From Xenococcus sp. MO_188.B8 (GTDB taxonomy: Bacteria; Cyanobacteriota; Cyanobacteriia; Cyanobacteriales; Xenococcaceae), in contig JASJDR010000013.1 of the NCBI GenBank assembly GCA_030065615.1, positions 1 to 64,000 of the forward strand: a stretch of DNA of 64,000 bases, read 5' to 3'. Both the position numbers and the translations under genes were made by a program. The notes under the pieces were generated by a model. The model saw only the letters and a list, made by a program, of their open reading frames with translations. It did no database searches and was not told where the DNA came from. This document shows, one piece after another, positions 1 through 9,148 of this stretch (positions are counted from its first letter, which is position 1; each line of letters starts with the position of its first letter).

Positions 1-37
1 TGGAGACTTGGGGACTAATTATCTCCCTACCTCCCTA

Positions 38-87
38 TCTTGGTGCGCGTTCCCTAGATGAGTAAAACTCATCGGGGTCGCACCGCT
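38..87 (+). repeat. Hairpin dispersed repeat, copy 1
   Basis: A conserved left flank (TTGGTGCGCGTTCCCTAG) is followed by a hairpin, ATGAG-taaaa-CTCAT (58-72), and a conserved right flank (CGGGGTCGCACCGCT). The same flanks surround different stems elsewhere in the window, so the stem is kept as a structure rather than as a sequence. Confidence 0.75.
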
Positions 88-547
88 ATTTCCCTACTTC
101 CCTATCTCTCTATTTACCACAGTAAATTTCGCTCACCCACAAGGAAGGGTGGGGGGAGTCACCGTTACTACCTCCCACTCTCGTCCTGGATAATGTTCCT
201 CATCAAAAATACTATTTTGTTAAGGATGTAGCTAGCTTTTTGGGTATTGAGCGTTGTATTTACCCTTATACTATCCCCATCTAAACTTAATTGAACGATT
301 TGATATCTTGGTTCAAAAACAACACCCAAGATTTAGCCAAAATATAGGAAATATAATCTTATATATTGTTAATCAGCTCTGAGTATTCAATATCTCTATA
401 ATACTTGATCATAGTTTTACAAGCTAACGTTGGGGGCGACGCCGATCCCCCCCCCGCTTACTTGTTTTGTACAGTGACCGCGGAATGCGGTCAGCGCAGC
501 GGGCAGACCCCGCGTTATGCGGAGCGGTATCCTTTAGGGCGGCGAAA

Positions 548-641
548 GACGCAAGGGCGGGAATGGGGGATAACAATTCAATTCCTGGTGTTGAACCAAT
601 AGAACCTAATAAAATACTCCCCCCTTCCCGGTGCTGCCCAA
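548..641 (+). repeat. Interspersed ~95-base repeat, copy 1
   Basis: This stretch is almost identical to the reverse complement of 29389-29480 and recognisably similar to 8930-9035. The shared core reads GATAACAATTCA, then CTGGTGTTGAACCAATAGAA, then a C-rich end. It has no protein-coding signal and occurs only in intergenic DNA here. Confidence 0.8.
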
Positions 642-655
642 GAAAGGCTCCGTCT

Positions 656-707
656 TCTCTTGGTGCGCGTTCCCTAGGTCGGGAGACCCGACCGGGGTCG
701 CACCGCT
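656..707 (+). repeat. Hairpin dispersed repeat, copy 2
   Basis: The flanks match those at 38-87, but the stem is now GTCGGG-aga-CCCGAC (678-692). Both arms differ from copy 1 and still pair perfectly. Confidence 0.8.
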
Positions 708-892
708 TTTACGGCGGAGTACCGCTGACTAATTATTTGTCTTGAGAGACAGCTTAATGTCATTGAACCAAAAGTGATCTTCTTCGGGTTCTTCGAGAAA
801 AATGTTAATAGGAAAAATATCGCTAACCATCATCTTCTCTTACATTAAAATCTACTGACTGACAAAATATTTACTAATAACTCTTTACTGAC

Positions 893-1282
893 CTAAAGAA
901 GTCCTTCTAATTGCTTACGAATCCGCTCCAATTCGCTTTCAGCCATCGAAGTCGATTCCGATTCTGAGGCAGCAGTTGCTGATTTGTCTTCTTCCTTTTG
1001 CCAATCAGTTTTTTCGATATTGGTTTCCGGTGGAAGTGCTAATTGCCCTGGTTCAATTAACTCACAGTCATAATCGGCTTTTTCACAAAAAGCTTTGACT
1101 TCCTCAGAATCAATCTCTTCTACTGTAGGTTCAGGAAAATCTTGAGCTTCTAACATCATCGCAAAACGAGTTGCATCATCCTCTTGTTGAAACATCAAGA
1201 TCTTTTGGCGATCGCCAATTTGAATAGTATGAATTCCTTCATTATTGGTTCCGGCATTAAAAAGTAAGATATATACACGCAT
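893..1282 (-). CDS. DUF3110 family protein
   Basis: Cyanobacterial protein of the DUF3110 family, 129 residues from the start used here (MRVYILLFNAG). The N-terminal ~80 residues form the conserved part (IHTIQ, then a run handling F-A-M-M-L-E-A). The C-terminal third is acidic and Ser-rich and ends in a short helix (ELERIRKQLEGLL). An upstream ATG at 1333 would add 17 residues that overlap the previous gene's end and do not look conserved, so I use 1282. It lies 22 bases after the DUF2996 gene and is probably co-transcribed. Biochemical function is unknown. Confidence 0.7.
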   Translation of the reverse strand: MRVYILLFNAGTNNEGIHTIQIGDRQKILMFQQEDDATRFAMMLEAQDFPEPTVEEIDSEEVKAFCEKADYDCELIEPGQLALPPETNIEKTDWQKEEDKSATAASESESTSMAESELERIRKQLEGLL

Positions 1283-1304
1283 TGCCACTAGAAATTGTGA
1301 AAAA

Positions 1305-1778
1305 TTAGTTCCCAAAAAGCCATTTTTGTCCATTTAAACGCTGGACGGTATACAATACCATCAAATCGAGGGTAACTCGGCGTTCATCGATCATAAAGGA
1401 TTCAATAGTGCTGGGATTTTTGCCACTGGTAGCAGCAGAGAAAGCTTTAGAGCCGGAAATATTCTCTTCTAAGAAATAAAGATTGAACTGACGTTGACCA
1501 TTTTGCCAATTACCAATTATCTGCCAACATTGCTCCTGAGGATCAGCACCTTCGATGGGCAGCCCCTGCTTGATAAACTGCAATTTCATATCTTCTAAAC
1601 CTTCGGAGTTAAAAGCTTCTTGCAGTGCAGGAGTAAAATGTTGTTCGATAAATTCCTTAAAAGGTTTATCTTCTAGCTTAGGTTTCTTCGCTTTTTTTGC
1701 TGGAGGCTTCCCTGCTGCAGGAGATTTTGCTGCTGCGGGAGTCTTTGCCGGGGGATTGGATTGTGTCTCTTCTGCCAT
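1305..1778 (-). CDS. DUF2996 family protein
   Basis: A 157-residue protein. It starts with a low-complexity Ala/Pro/Lys segment (about residues 8-40) and continues into the conserved DUF2996 domain (from KPFKEFIEQHF to the end), which contains an ENISGSKAFS motif and a Trp near the C-terminus (GQKWLFGN). The start is at MAEETQ because a purine-rich AAGAAG lies just before it; a longer frame begins at 1838. The family is conserved in cyanobacteria and plastid-bearing organisms, and its role is not known to me. It is the first gene of a two-gene unit with the DUF3110 gene. Confidence 0.7.
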   Translation of the reverse strand: MAEETQSNPPAKTPAAAKSPAAGKPPAKKAKKPKLEDKPFKEFIEQHFTPALQEAFNSEGLEDMKLQFIKQGLPIEGADPQEQCWQIIGNWQNGQRQFNLYFLEENISGSKAFSAATSGKNPSTIESFMIDERRVTLDLMVLYTVQRLNGQKWLFGN

Positions 1779-1920
1779 CTTCTTAAAAAATTTATCTAAA
1801 TTGCGATCGCCATTATTAATCGAGATTCTTAAGGGCAATCGCTACTGATTTTAATACAAAAAGAGAGATAATGCTGAAGCGAAAAGCGTTTACTGATAAC
1901 TAATAATTGATCGGGTGATT

Positions 1921-2889
1921 TTACCCTGCTTCTTCTTCGTATTCAGGAATTTTTTCCACCTGTTTTTCAGGAATATTTACCGGAGGGGGATTGTAGGGTT
2001 GAGGACTCTCATCATCATCCCACATATCCTCTGTGGAATCAATATATTGAGATTCCTTAACAGGAGCTTCTGGCTCATAAGGCACATACACTTTCTTATC
2101 TTCTATGTCAGTATCACCCCAGTTATCCTCTTCATATTCTTCATAAGCTAAAGTTTCAGCTTTTTGTTGTACTGGGGGAACAACCCTGGCTTCTGGCCAT
2201 TCATCCTCATCCCAGCGTTCTTCTTTGACGGGGATTTTCGCTTCTACCGGAGTACTAATAGGAGGGCGTTCAGGAACTCCTGTTCCTAACTGATTTTCTG
2301 CTTTAATAGTTGGTGGATAGTAATCTTCTTCTTCATTATCCAAGATCGAGCGCCCCAGACCAAGACGTTCTAAGATCCCTACCGTAATTTGAGTCAACCG
2401 TTCTTCCGACCCTTCAAAGACGATCAAGCGGTTTGGTCCACTAGTCACCACGTCATCGATAGATAACTCATAGGTACTGATTATTTGATCGGGAATCTGA
2501 GGAAGACCCAGAGAAGCTATGGTAATAGCATAGACCTTGCCATCTACAACATCAAATTGAAAATCTCTGACTTTTCCTAAAGGTTTATTGGCTTCGGTGA
2601 CAACTTCACAATTGACTAGACTACTATATGCTTCGATATCTATATCTTCAATCACATCTTCGTCTTCGACTAAAATCACATCCCCTGTTTGATAAACGCT
2701 ACTGATATACATGTATTTGGGGATACCCGAAACCGATAATAGATTGTCTCGCAAACCCAGAGCAACAATTTCTCTGCGATCCATATCAACTAAAATTTCT
2801 TTGACTACTCCGATTCTTTTGCCAGTGTTTCGGGCAATAACTTGAGTATTCATAAATTCAGAGCGGAGACGTATATTTTCTGTGGTCAT
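1921..2889 (-). CDS. PRC-barrel domain protein
   Basis: Two PRC-barrel modules can be seen. The first is at about residues 5-80 (IRLRSEFMNTQVIARNTGKR) and the second at about 88-165 (LVNCEVVTEANKPLGKVRDF). They are followed by a long acidic, Pro/Glu/Tyr-rich tail with little expected fold. PRC barrels are small beta-barrels found in RimM and in photosynthetic reaction-centre subunits, and they mediate protein or RNA contacts. In cyanobacteria this two-barrel form is common, but its partner is not defined by the sequence. There is no signal peptide or membrane segment. Confidence 0.75.
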   Translation of the reverse strand: MTTENIRLRSEFMNTQVIARNTGKRIGVVKEILVDMDRREIVALGLRDNLLSVSGIPKYMYISSVYQTGDVILVEDEDVIEDIDIEAYSSLVNCEVVTEANKPLGKVRDFQFDVVDGKVYAITIASLGLPQIPDQIISTYELSIDDVVTSGPNRLIVFEGSEERLTQITVGILERLGLGRSILDNEEEDYYPPTIKAENQLGTGVPERPPISTPVEAKIPVKEERWDEDEWPEARVVPPVQQKAETLAYEEYEEDNWGDTDIEDKKVYVPYEPEAPVKESQYIDSTEDMWDDDESPQPYNPPPVNIPEKQVEKIPEYEEEAG

Positions 2890-3248
2890 TTTGTTGTTTA
2901 ATTTACCGATGGCTGTAGCTTATAGCACTAATAGTGCAGTTTTAATTGAAAGCTCTACTGTTTGTTCATGGTTAATATAAGTCTAAAGAAAGTTTTAGGC
3001 TTAAAAATAAATTTACATATAAATCTACTATGAATCTTCTCTATGATCATTCTAGCTAATACCAAACTATTTGACTTATTTGAGCATGAATGATTTGTTT
3101 TGACAAGGTCGGGCGATCGTGATTACTTATTTCCTCATCGTTCATCCTTAATAAAAAATGATAGTTCCCAAAGGGAATTGGGTAATCTAAAATTGTAACT
3201 ATTCAAATCGTTAATTCCAAACGAGGCACAGTTCTCATTTTAGTAATT
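2890..3248. other. Intergenic region between divergent genes
   Basis: AT-rich spacer between the divergent PRC-barrel and PatA-like genes, which must hold both promoters. No repeat of the dispersed families and no RNA gene were recognised. Confidence 0.4.
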
Positions 3249-4514
3249 ATGGGGCAAGATCTTCAGCAGGCTTCAACCCTTGGGCTAGAAGATGTGCTGA
3301 AACAACTGGGAAAGCTTAATGCTAATGGTTGTTTGCAGATATCTGATAACTCTGTCGTTTTTTTCGTCTATTTAAATCAAGGAAAAATAGTCTATGCGAC
3401 TAATTCTCTAGCTCCTTTTGAAAGATTAGAACGTCATTTACGTCGTTTAAGTAATCAAAACAGTAAATTAACGAATGATATTATTAAGCTAGCACGCCAA
3501 AAATTTAGGCAAATCATCGAATCTTATGTGGAGATCCCCTCCGACTATCGTGGAGTTTTATGGTTATCAAAAGAAAATTATCTTAGTTCCCAAGAAGCCT
3601 TAACTTTGGTCAGAAGAATTAGCAGAGAGGTCTTTGAATCTATATTATGCTTACCAAAAGATGCCGCTTATCAATTTGCTGAACAATCTCAGCAATTACC
3701 TGAAATATGTCAATTTGAATTACCTTCATACATCAGACAATGCTATAGCCGCATCGAAGCCTGGCAAGCTTTTTGCGAGCAGATTAATTCTTCTTTCCAG
3801 CGTCTATATTTAGTGTCTGACAAGATAAATAATATTACTAATCTAACGTCAGAGCAAAATCAAACGATTAGTAAATTACTTAAAGGATTAAACTTTCGTC
3901 AAATTAGTGCTTTAATTGATAAGGACGAATTAATAGTTGCCAGGATTTTATATCCTTCGATTCTCAAAAATAATATTTTAGTGAGAAGTCCCAAAGCTCC
4001 TTTTGATAGATTACCTACTTTTCCTTTGCAGGATTCTAATAATTTGTTTAAAAATATTCCCTATGACTTGAAGGGAAATTTGCAAGTAACACAAGACAAG
4101 AATGATAAAAAAGAATTTAGTAGCAAACAAACCATTGAACTTTTAGAAAAAAAATGGAAGGTTGCTTGTGTAGATAATAACTTGACTACTAATGAAAATC
4201 TTGAAAGATTATTAAGTGGCAAAATGTTTGATTTCTACATGATTAATGAGCCGAGGGAAGCTCTTAGTAAATTGATAGAGTTTCAGCCAGAAGTAGTTTT
4301 CTTAGCTGTAGACATGCCAAATATTAATGGTTATGAATTATGTAGCTTACTGAGAAATCATAATAGTTTTACAACTACGCCAATCATTATGCTTTCAGAG
4401 GATAAAGGATTCGTTAATTTAAACAAATTAAAACTTTTGGGAGCAACAGATAATTTAATCAAACCTTTTACCCAAGAAAGCCTTTTAAGTATTATTTTAA
4501 AGTATCTTCAATAA
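3249..4514 (+). CDS. PatA-like response regulator (PATAN/DUF4388 plus receiver)
   Basis: The N-terminal ~130 residues fit the PATAN/DUF4388 module that defines the PatA subfamily of cyanobacterial regulators (GCLQISDNSVVFFVYLNQGKI). A linker follows, then a C-terminal receiver domain at about 303-421. Receiver residues seen are Asp309, phosphoacceptor Asp355 (AVDMPNINGYEL) and Lys405 (IKPF). The usual second acidic residue after Asp309 is Asn. It has no DNA-binding domain, so output is probably by protein-protein contact. Relatives act in heterocyst patterning, phototaxis or stress responses; the specific role here cannot be told. Confidence 0.8.
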   Translation: MGQDLQQASTLGLEDVLKQLGKLNANGCLQISDNSVVFFVYLNQGKIVYATNSLAPFERLERHLRRLSNQNSKLTNDIIKLARQKFRQIIESYVEIPSDYRGVLWLSKENYLSSQEALTLVRRISREVFESILCLPKDAAYQFAEQSQQLPEICQFELPSYIRQCYSRIEAWQAFCEQINSSFQRLYLVSDKINNITNLTSEQNQTISKLLKGLNFRQISALIDKDELIVARILYPSILKNNILVRSPKAPFDRLPTFPLQDSNNLFKNIPYDLKGNLQVTQDKNDKKEFSSKQTIELLEKKWKVACVDNNLTTNENLERLLSGKMFDFYMINEPREALSKLIEFQPEVVFLAVDMPNINGYELCSLLRNHNSFTTTPIIMLSEDKGFVNLNKLKLLGATDNLIKPFTQESLLSIILKYLQ

Positions 4515-4625
4515 TAGTGGTGATTAGGGAATGGAATGTATCTCATGACTCTGAGAATAGCTATGTGATTAATTTTGATTGTCTATTTGATAGGGGGTAA
4601 GAACAGCATTGTGATTCTCCATTGA

Positions 4626-5960
4626 TTAATTATTTAAATTACGTTTCTGAATCTTAATTTGATCGAGTTTATTCTCTTCGGCAAAGATGACTGTAAAATC
4701 GAGATTATTGTAACTAATAGTTTCTCCTTGAGTAGGAATCTTTTGCCATTGTTCGAGTAAAAAGCCACTTAAAGTATGATAATCTTCTGCTAAAGGTAAA
4801 TCTATATCTAGAGATTCGTTAACATCTTCTAAGCTCATTTGAGCAGGAACTAAAAAAGTTTTTTCATCAATTTTTTTGATCGATTTGATGGTTGTTTTTT
4901 GGGGCTCTCCTTCATCACCAATAATTTCTGTGATTAGATCTTGAAGTGTAACTAATCCTGATGTCCCTCCAAATTCATCAATTACAATCACCATGGCTTT
5001 CCGCGATCGCTGCATTAGAGATAATAATTCATTCAAAGGGGTCGTTTCTGAAATAAAATTAACATCTTCAATCCATTGGCTAATTTTAGTATCATTAGTT
5101 AACTTTCCTTCTGCTAAAGGAATCGCTAAACTTTTATAGTCAATAAGTCCTTTGATATCGTCTAATGATTTACCGATAATTGGGTAACGAAAAAAATGTT
5201 TGTCAGCAATTGTTTGGAGTAATTCCGCAAAATCGGCATCTTGAGGTAAAAAGACAATTTCAGTCCGGGGAATCATAATTTCTACGGCGGTAACATCCCC
5301 AAATTCAAATACATTATTCAGAATTTCTCTTTCTTCGGCTTCTAAGCCAATTGATTCTTTTTCTGTCGCGATGATCAATTGCAATTCTTCTGAGGTGACT
5401 TTTTTATCCCATTCTTGCCCAATATATTCAATATGAGCCAATTTTAGTAACCAGCGAGTTGATTGGTTTAAAATTCCGACAAAAGGACGAAAAATACGAG
5501 CAATCACGACACTAGGAGGGGCAAAAAATCGAGCTAATTTCTCAGGATACAACAGAGCCAAGGATTTAGGACATAATTCTCCTAAAACTATTTGTAAATA
5601 TGCCAAGCTAATAAAAGCAATGGGAATCGCTAAAGAATGAATTATGGCTTGAGTAATAAATCCTGGTAAGGGTAATTGGCCAATTAGTTGAGTGATCAAA
5701 ACTGCAACTGTGCGCTCGCCAATCCAACCTAAAGCTAAACTAGAAAGAGTAATACCTAGCTGTGTAGTTGATAAAAGACGATCTATACTTTTTTGCAGAT
5801 ATTGAACTGTTTCTGCAGCAATATCACCATCTTTAACTAACTGATTTATACGCGATCGCCTAACTGAAACAATGGAAAATTCCGCAGCAGTAAAAAAAGC
5901 ATTAATCGCAATTAATAAAAAAAGTCCAGAAAAAGATAGTAGAAAGTCTTGACTGCTCAT
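4626..5960 (-). CDS. CNNM/CorC-HlyC family membrane protein
   Basis: The order of domains is typical of the family: an N-terminal CNNM (DUF21) membrane domain with about three to four transmembrane segments (residues 5-180, with FTAAEFSIVSVRRSR), a CBS pair at about 205-330 (IMIPRTEIVFLP, DEFGGTSGLVTLQDLI) and a C-terminal CorC_HlyC domain at about 345-430. Members are linked to Mg2+/Co2+ efflux or ion homeostasis; the hemolysin label is historical. Its 444 residues are normal for the family. It is a single gene with no obvious operon partner. Confidence 0.85.
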   Translation of the reverse strand: MSSQDFLLSFSGLFLLIAINAFFTAAEFSIVSVRRSRINQLVKDGDIAAETVQYLQKSIDRLLSTTQLGITLSSLALGWIGERTVAVLITQLIGQLPLPGFITQAIIHSLAIPIAFISLAYLQIVLGELCPKSLALLYPEKLARFFAPPSVVIARIFRPFVGILNQSTRWLLKLAHIEYIGQEWDKKVTSEELQLIIATEKESIGLEAEEREILNNVFEFGDVTAVEIMIPRTEIVFLPQDADFAELLQTIADKHFFRYPIIGKSLDDIKGLIDYKSLAIPLAEGKLTNDTKISQWIEDVNFISETTPLNELLSLMQRSRKAMVIVIDEFGGTSGLVTLQDLITEIIGDEGEPQKTTIKSIKKIDEKTFLVPAQMSLEDVNESLDIDLPLAEDYHTLSGFLLEQWQKIPTQGETISYNNLDFTVIFAEENKLDQIKIQKRNLNN

Positions 5961-6066
5961 CGAAAGACATCAGCGATGACGAGTAAAAAATATTTAATCT
6001 AATACAAGATTCCCAGTATTAAGAATAATGAAGTTTCGGGAATCATCCCAATAGGAATGACAAGAA

Positions 6067-6777
6067 TTACCTGGTTACAGCAATTTTCTCTAATTTTAAT
6101 TCTAATTCCTGTTTAGGATAGTCCTTCAGAGTTAAAGATATGTTACGAGAATTATTCAGAACGCCCAGAGGAACAATTAAATTGCCATGAAATTTTTGTC
6201 CATTAGCAGGTAATTCTCCTGGTAAACCTTCGGTAATAATACTCAAAGGTCGATTTTGATCATCTCTGACATCCATAAAACTATAGAGGAACTTGACCGA
6301 GTTAGAGCTTTCATTTTTGAGATTGACTCCCAAAATTAAGGAACTACCTTGGAATTTAGCCTGGGAAACTTCCATGGTGACGCCACCAGCAGTATCTTTA
6401 ATGGGAGCAAAACCAGAAGGAACATTCTCTGGCTCGCCTTCTTGTGGCTCGCCTTCTTGAGTGACTAAACTAGATTTAGATTTAGTCAAAGATTGTTTAG
6501 AGTCAAGTTTTTTTTGGTCCTGATAGTGAATTTTATCGTAGACTTGTCTCAGGATTTCTTGCTCGTCAATGATCTTTAGGCCTTTGTGGTAGCCTGATCT
6601 GGCTTTGGTTTTAGATACTGGTTCTTGTGAGTTAGTATCTGGTTGTGTAACTACTTTCAAAGCTTCCGATCCCATCAAATAGCCAACATAAGCACTCGCA
6701 ATACCGCCAACTAACATCATCAACAAGAGGAGAAGAATTAGCAGGAAAGGTGATTGGAAATTAATGCGATCGCTCAT
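6067..6777 (-). CDS. Membrane-anchored protein, unknown function
   Basis: A 236-residue protein from the start at MSDRINFQSPF. A first ATG at 6822 adds 15 unconvincing residues. It has one strongly hydrophobic segment near the N-terminus (about residues 9-33), a polar linker of about 80 residues, and a beta-rich C-terminal domain (VSQAKFQGSSLILGVNLKN) that resembles an immunoglobulin-like or DUF4352-type fold. The likely topology is an N-terminal anchor with the rest outside the membrane. I do not recognise a specific family. Confidence 0.6.
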   Translation of the reverse strand: MSDRINFQSPFLLILLLLLMMLVGGIASAYVGYLMGSEALKVVTQPDTNSQEPVSKTKARSGYHKGLKIIDEQEILRQVYDKIHYQDQKKLDSKQSLTKSKSSLVTQEGEPQEGEPENVPSGFAPIKDTAGGVTMEVSQAKFQGSSLILGVNLKNESSNSVKFLYSFMDVRDDQNRPLSIITEGLPGELPANGQKFHGNLIVPLGVLNNSRNISLTLKDYPKQELELKLEKIAVTR

Positions 6778-6850
6778 ATTGTTAATTTTGTTTAATTTAC
6801 TGAAGTTACCAATTATAATCAATAATTAGTTAACATAATGTTAATTCCAA

Positions 6851-6923
6851 CCAGGGTTGGCCGAGCGGTTTAGGCAACGAACTCATAATTCGTGCAAGGC
6901 AGGTTCAACTCCTGCACCCTGGA
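6851..6923 (+). tRNA. tRNA with CAT anticodon (elongator Met or lysidine-type Ile)
   Basis: A complete 73-base cloverleaf can be drawn: acceptor CCAGGGT/ACCCTGG with discriminator A, D stem GCC/GGC, anticodon stem ACGAA/TTCGT with loop CTCATAA, and T stem GCAGG/CCTGC with loop TTCAACT. The anticodon is CAT. It is not the initiator, because the three GC pairs of the anticodon stem are missing. Choosing between tRNA-Met and tRNA-Ile2 (needing TilS lysidine modification) requires identity-element comparison. CCA is not encoded. Confidence 0.92.
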
Positions 6924-7169
6924 TTAAATTTTAGTAACAAGTAAAAAATTAATAGGTAAGAGGTAATTAGGTAAGGGTTAAGAGACTATGACTAATTGCT
7001 AAGGTATTTAATTATCAATTTTGCCTAGGTAATGTAGCTGATAAGATAATAATAAACTTAAAATAGGAATCTAATATCTTCCTTATTACCGATTCTCTAT
7101 GCCCTAACCTCACTATTTTATATTTAATTAAGTATAGAATTAAGTCTAGTTACTTTACTAGTTACTTAT
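6924..7169. other. AT-rich spacer after the tRNA
   Basis: Very AT-rich DNA with no gene or repeat of the dispersed families recognised. Confidence 0.35.
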
Positions 7170-7565
7170 TTAGTAACCGATATATCCAGGATTTTCCCGC
7201 AGAGAAGTATCATAGGGATTACCAAGATCTCTAGTTTTCATGGGAACGCCTCTTTCTGCTTGTTGTTTAAGACTATCTTGATAGAGAATATCCACTAACT
7301 CTCCATCTTTAGAGATTTGTATTTCGGGAAAACGATTAAACCCAAAAATATTATTCAGTTGGTCAATGTAACCATCGTTGCGAAAAGCATTACCACTATG
7401 TCGGAAAAAGGCATCTGTAAATACTTGTTGTACGGAAACTGGAGTTACTTCACTTTCTGTAACTTCATTTTTAGTAGTAGTTTGAGCCCATAACTTTAGG
7501 GGAAATAAACTAGCGATCGTAGTCAGGAAAACAATTGAACTTAATTTAGTAAATTTAATAGACAT
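7170..7565 (-). CDS. Secreted protein of unknown function
   Basis: 131 residues with a clear signal peptide: a basic start, a hydrophobic core at about residues 9-24, and a probable cleavage after LWA in LWAQ. The mature part is polar and contains VFTDAFFRHSGNAFRN and a C-terminal LRENPGYIGY. It probably sits in the periplasm or outer membrane. No enzyme motif or named family is recognised. It is divergent from pyrE. Confidence 0.65.
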   Translation of the reverse strand: MSIKFTKLSSIVFLTTIASLFPLKLWAQTTTKNEVTESEVTPVSVQQVFTDAFFRHSGNAFRNDGYIDQLNNIFGFNRFPEIQISKDGELVDILYQDSLKQQAERGVPMKTRDLGNPYDTSLRENPGYIGY

Positions 7566-7718
7566 TGCTCAACATTCTTAAACTTCTGCTTAATCTTAGC
7601 TAAAGAATCTGCAATCGAACAGAGGATAATTAAGTAATTAAGTAATTTAAGTGATAAGTAATAAATAATAAGAAATTAAGCATTAAACACCAGTAACTAC
7701 TAACCAGGAACCAAACTT

Positions 7719-8315
7719 ATGAGCGACTATCTTAAAAATACTTCTGCTTTGCTTGATGCCGATTTTGATGATTTACGTCAAATCTTATTAAAGTTAATAG
7801 CTAAATATGCTTATAAAGAAGGAGACTTTGTGCTTTCTTCAGGTGCTAGTAGTCCCTACTATATCAACTGTAAGCAGGTAACTCTGAGGGCTGATGGAGC
7901 CTTAGTTATTGGTCGCTTATTATGTAATTTATTATCTGAAGATACGGTGGCTGTTGCTGGTTTGACTTTAGGGGCAGATCCTATCGTTTCTGCGGTAAGT
8001 TTGGTATCGGCGTTAGAGAATAAGCCAATTCCTGGATTAATTATTCGTAAAAAGCCTAAAGGACATGGGACAAAAGCTTATATCGAAGGCCCAAGTTTAG
8101 AACCGGTCGCTAAAGTAGTCGTCCTCGAAGATGTGGTAACGACGGGTAAATCTGCCTTGCAGGCTGTAGAAAGGTTACAAGATGCTGGTTATCAAGTAAC
8201 AGAAATTATTTCTTTAGTAGATAGAAAGCAAGGAGGAGCAGAACTTTATCAATCCCAAGGATTGAAGTTTAGAGCTTTATTTGATATTACAGAAGTTCAA
8301 GGATACGCATCTTAA
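7719..8315 (+). CDS. pyrE: Orotate phosphoribosyltransferase
   Basis: Converts orotate and PRPP into orotidine 5'-phosphate in pyrimidine biosynthesis. The PRPP-binding motif VVVLEDVVTTGKS lies at about residues 131-143, and the substrate segment VLSSGASSPYYINCKQ at about 38-53. Its 198 residues are within the usual range. It stands alone, with an AT-rich upstream region. Confidence 0.93.
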   Translation: MSDYLKNTSALLDADFDDLRQILLKLIAKYAYKEGDFVLSSGASSPYYINCKQVTLRADGALVIGRLLCNLLSEDTVAVAGLTLGADPIVSAVSLVSALENKPIPGLIIRKKPKGHGTKAYIEGPSLEPVAKVVVLEDVVTTGKSALQAVERLQDAGYQVTEIISLVDRKQGGAELYQSQGLKFRALFDITEVQGYAS

Positions 8316-8402
8316 CTTTAGTTTGTTTTTTGTAATGTTCTAGGCCAAAGCAATCAGTTAGGGTAGGAATGGTATTTTAAATCATTTTTATCCATACATC
8401 TC

Positions 8403-8912
8403 ATGAATATGTTTTTCTCACGCCATGTCCAGCAGATCAACTGGTCGGCAATTATCATGTTTGCTCTGGGCTTTTGGCTCAGTAGTAGTTTAGTTTTTGA
8501 TTGTTTGGTGATTCCTGGCTTACTAAGTAGTGGCATGATGAGCCAAGACGGTTTTGCTAGTGCTGGATATACTATCTTTGGCACTTTTAACCATGTAGAA
8601 CTTATTTGTGCGGCAATTATCCTTGCTGGCAGTTTAGTTTGGAACTATAGCAGTAGCCTAGGTCAATTGAAAATTGATCGTTCTATTTGGTTTGCTGGCA
8701 TGTTACTTGCGATCGCAATAATCTATACTTATATCTTGACTCCTCAGATGAGTGCTTGGGGCATGTCTTTAACTAGCTCAGAATCTATGGAACGGATTAC
8801 AATGCCTATGAAAACTATGCATATCGCTTACTGGAGTTTGGAAGCTACTAAACTAATACTGGCTACTAGTCTTTTAAGCAAGTTTTATCGTAGTTCTTGT
8901 CGTTTAGTTTAA
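8403..8912 (+). CDS. Four-helix membrane protein (DUF4149-like)
   Basis: 169 residues with four hydrophobic segments, at about 15-38, 60-80, 95-115 and 137-158. The pattern (a first helix with F-D-...-P, then FNHVE, a third helix, then PMKTMH) resembles the DUF4149 membrane family, but I only see an overall likeness. A loop Met/Ser-rich segment (MSAWGMSLTSSESMERITMPM) separates helices 3 and 4. Function unknown. Confidence 0.6.
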   Translation: MNMFFSRHVQQINWSAIIMFALGFWLSSSLVFDCLVIPGLLSSGMMSQDGFASAGYTIFGTFNHVELICAAIILAGSLVWNYSSSLGQLKIDRSIWFAGMLLAIAIIYTYILTPQMSAWGMSLTSSESMERITMPMKTMHIAYWSLEATKLILATSLLSKFYRSSCRLV

Positions 8913-8929
8913 CGGGTTTCGCCTTTGAG

Positions 8930-9035
8930 GGCAGAAGGCAGCGGTGCCGGGATGGAGTATAACAATTCAGTTTCTGGTGTTGAACCAATAGAATCTTTGA
9001 ACCCTCTTCCCGGTGATGCCCAAGAGAGCAGGGCG
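8930..9035 (+). repeat. Interspersed ~95-base repeat, copy 2 (diverged)
   Basis: Shares TATAACAATTCA, CTGGTGTTGAACCAATAGAA and CTTCCCGGTG-TGCCCAAGA with 548-641, but carries several substitutions and a small deletion before the C-rich end. It is an older or decaying copy. Confidence 0.7.
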
Positions 9036-9148
9036 CTATCCTTATTTAGAGCTTAGAGCTGAAAGCTTATAGCTAATTGCGAAGCAATTTGGGGAATTCT
9101 AAGGCAGATAAACTTTCGCTCAAACCTAGGTTAATTCCCTTTAAAACT

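Larger units (their letters stand above)
1..892. other. Intergenic region rich in dispersed repeats
   Basis: No convincing gene is seen. Two open frames at 405-745 run through GC-rich repeat DNA and have no recognisable protein pattern. The stretch holds two copies of the hairpin repeat (38-87 and 656-707), one copy of a roughly 95-base repeat (548-641), a hairpin-like GC-rich piece near 478-497, and pyrimidine-rich CCCTA/CCCTAT runs in the first 120 bases. Confidence 0.6.

Noticed and set aside
405-745. Two overlapping open frames on the plus strand
   Set aside because: They read through GC-rich repeat DNA that recurs elsewhere in other frames and orientation, with no ribosome site or protein pattern.
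6851-6923. Initiator tRNA-Met
   Set aside because: The anticodon stem ACGAA/TTCGT lacks the three consecutive G-C pairs of initiators, and base 1 pairs with base 72.
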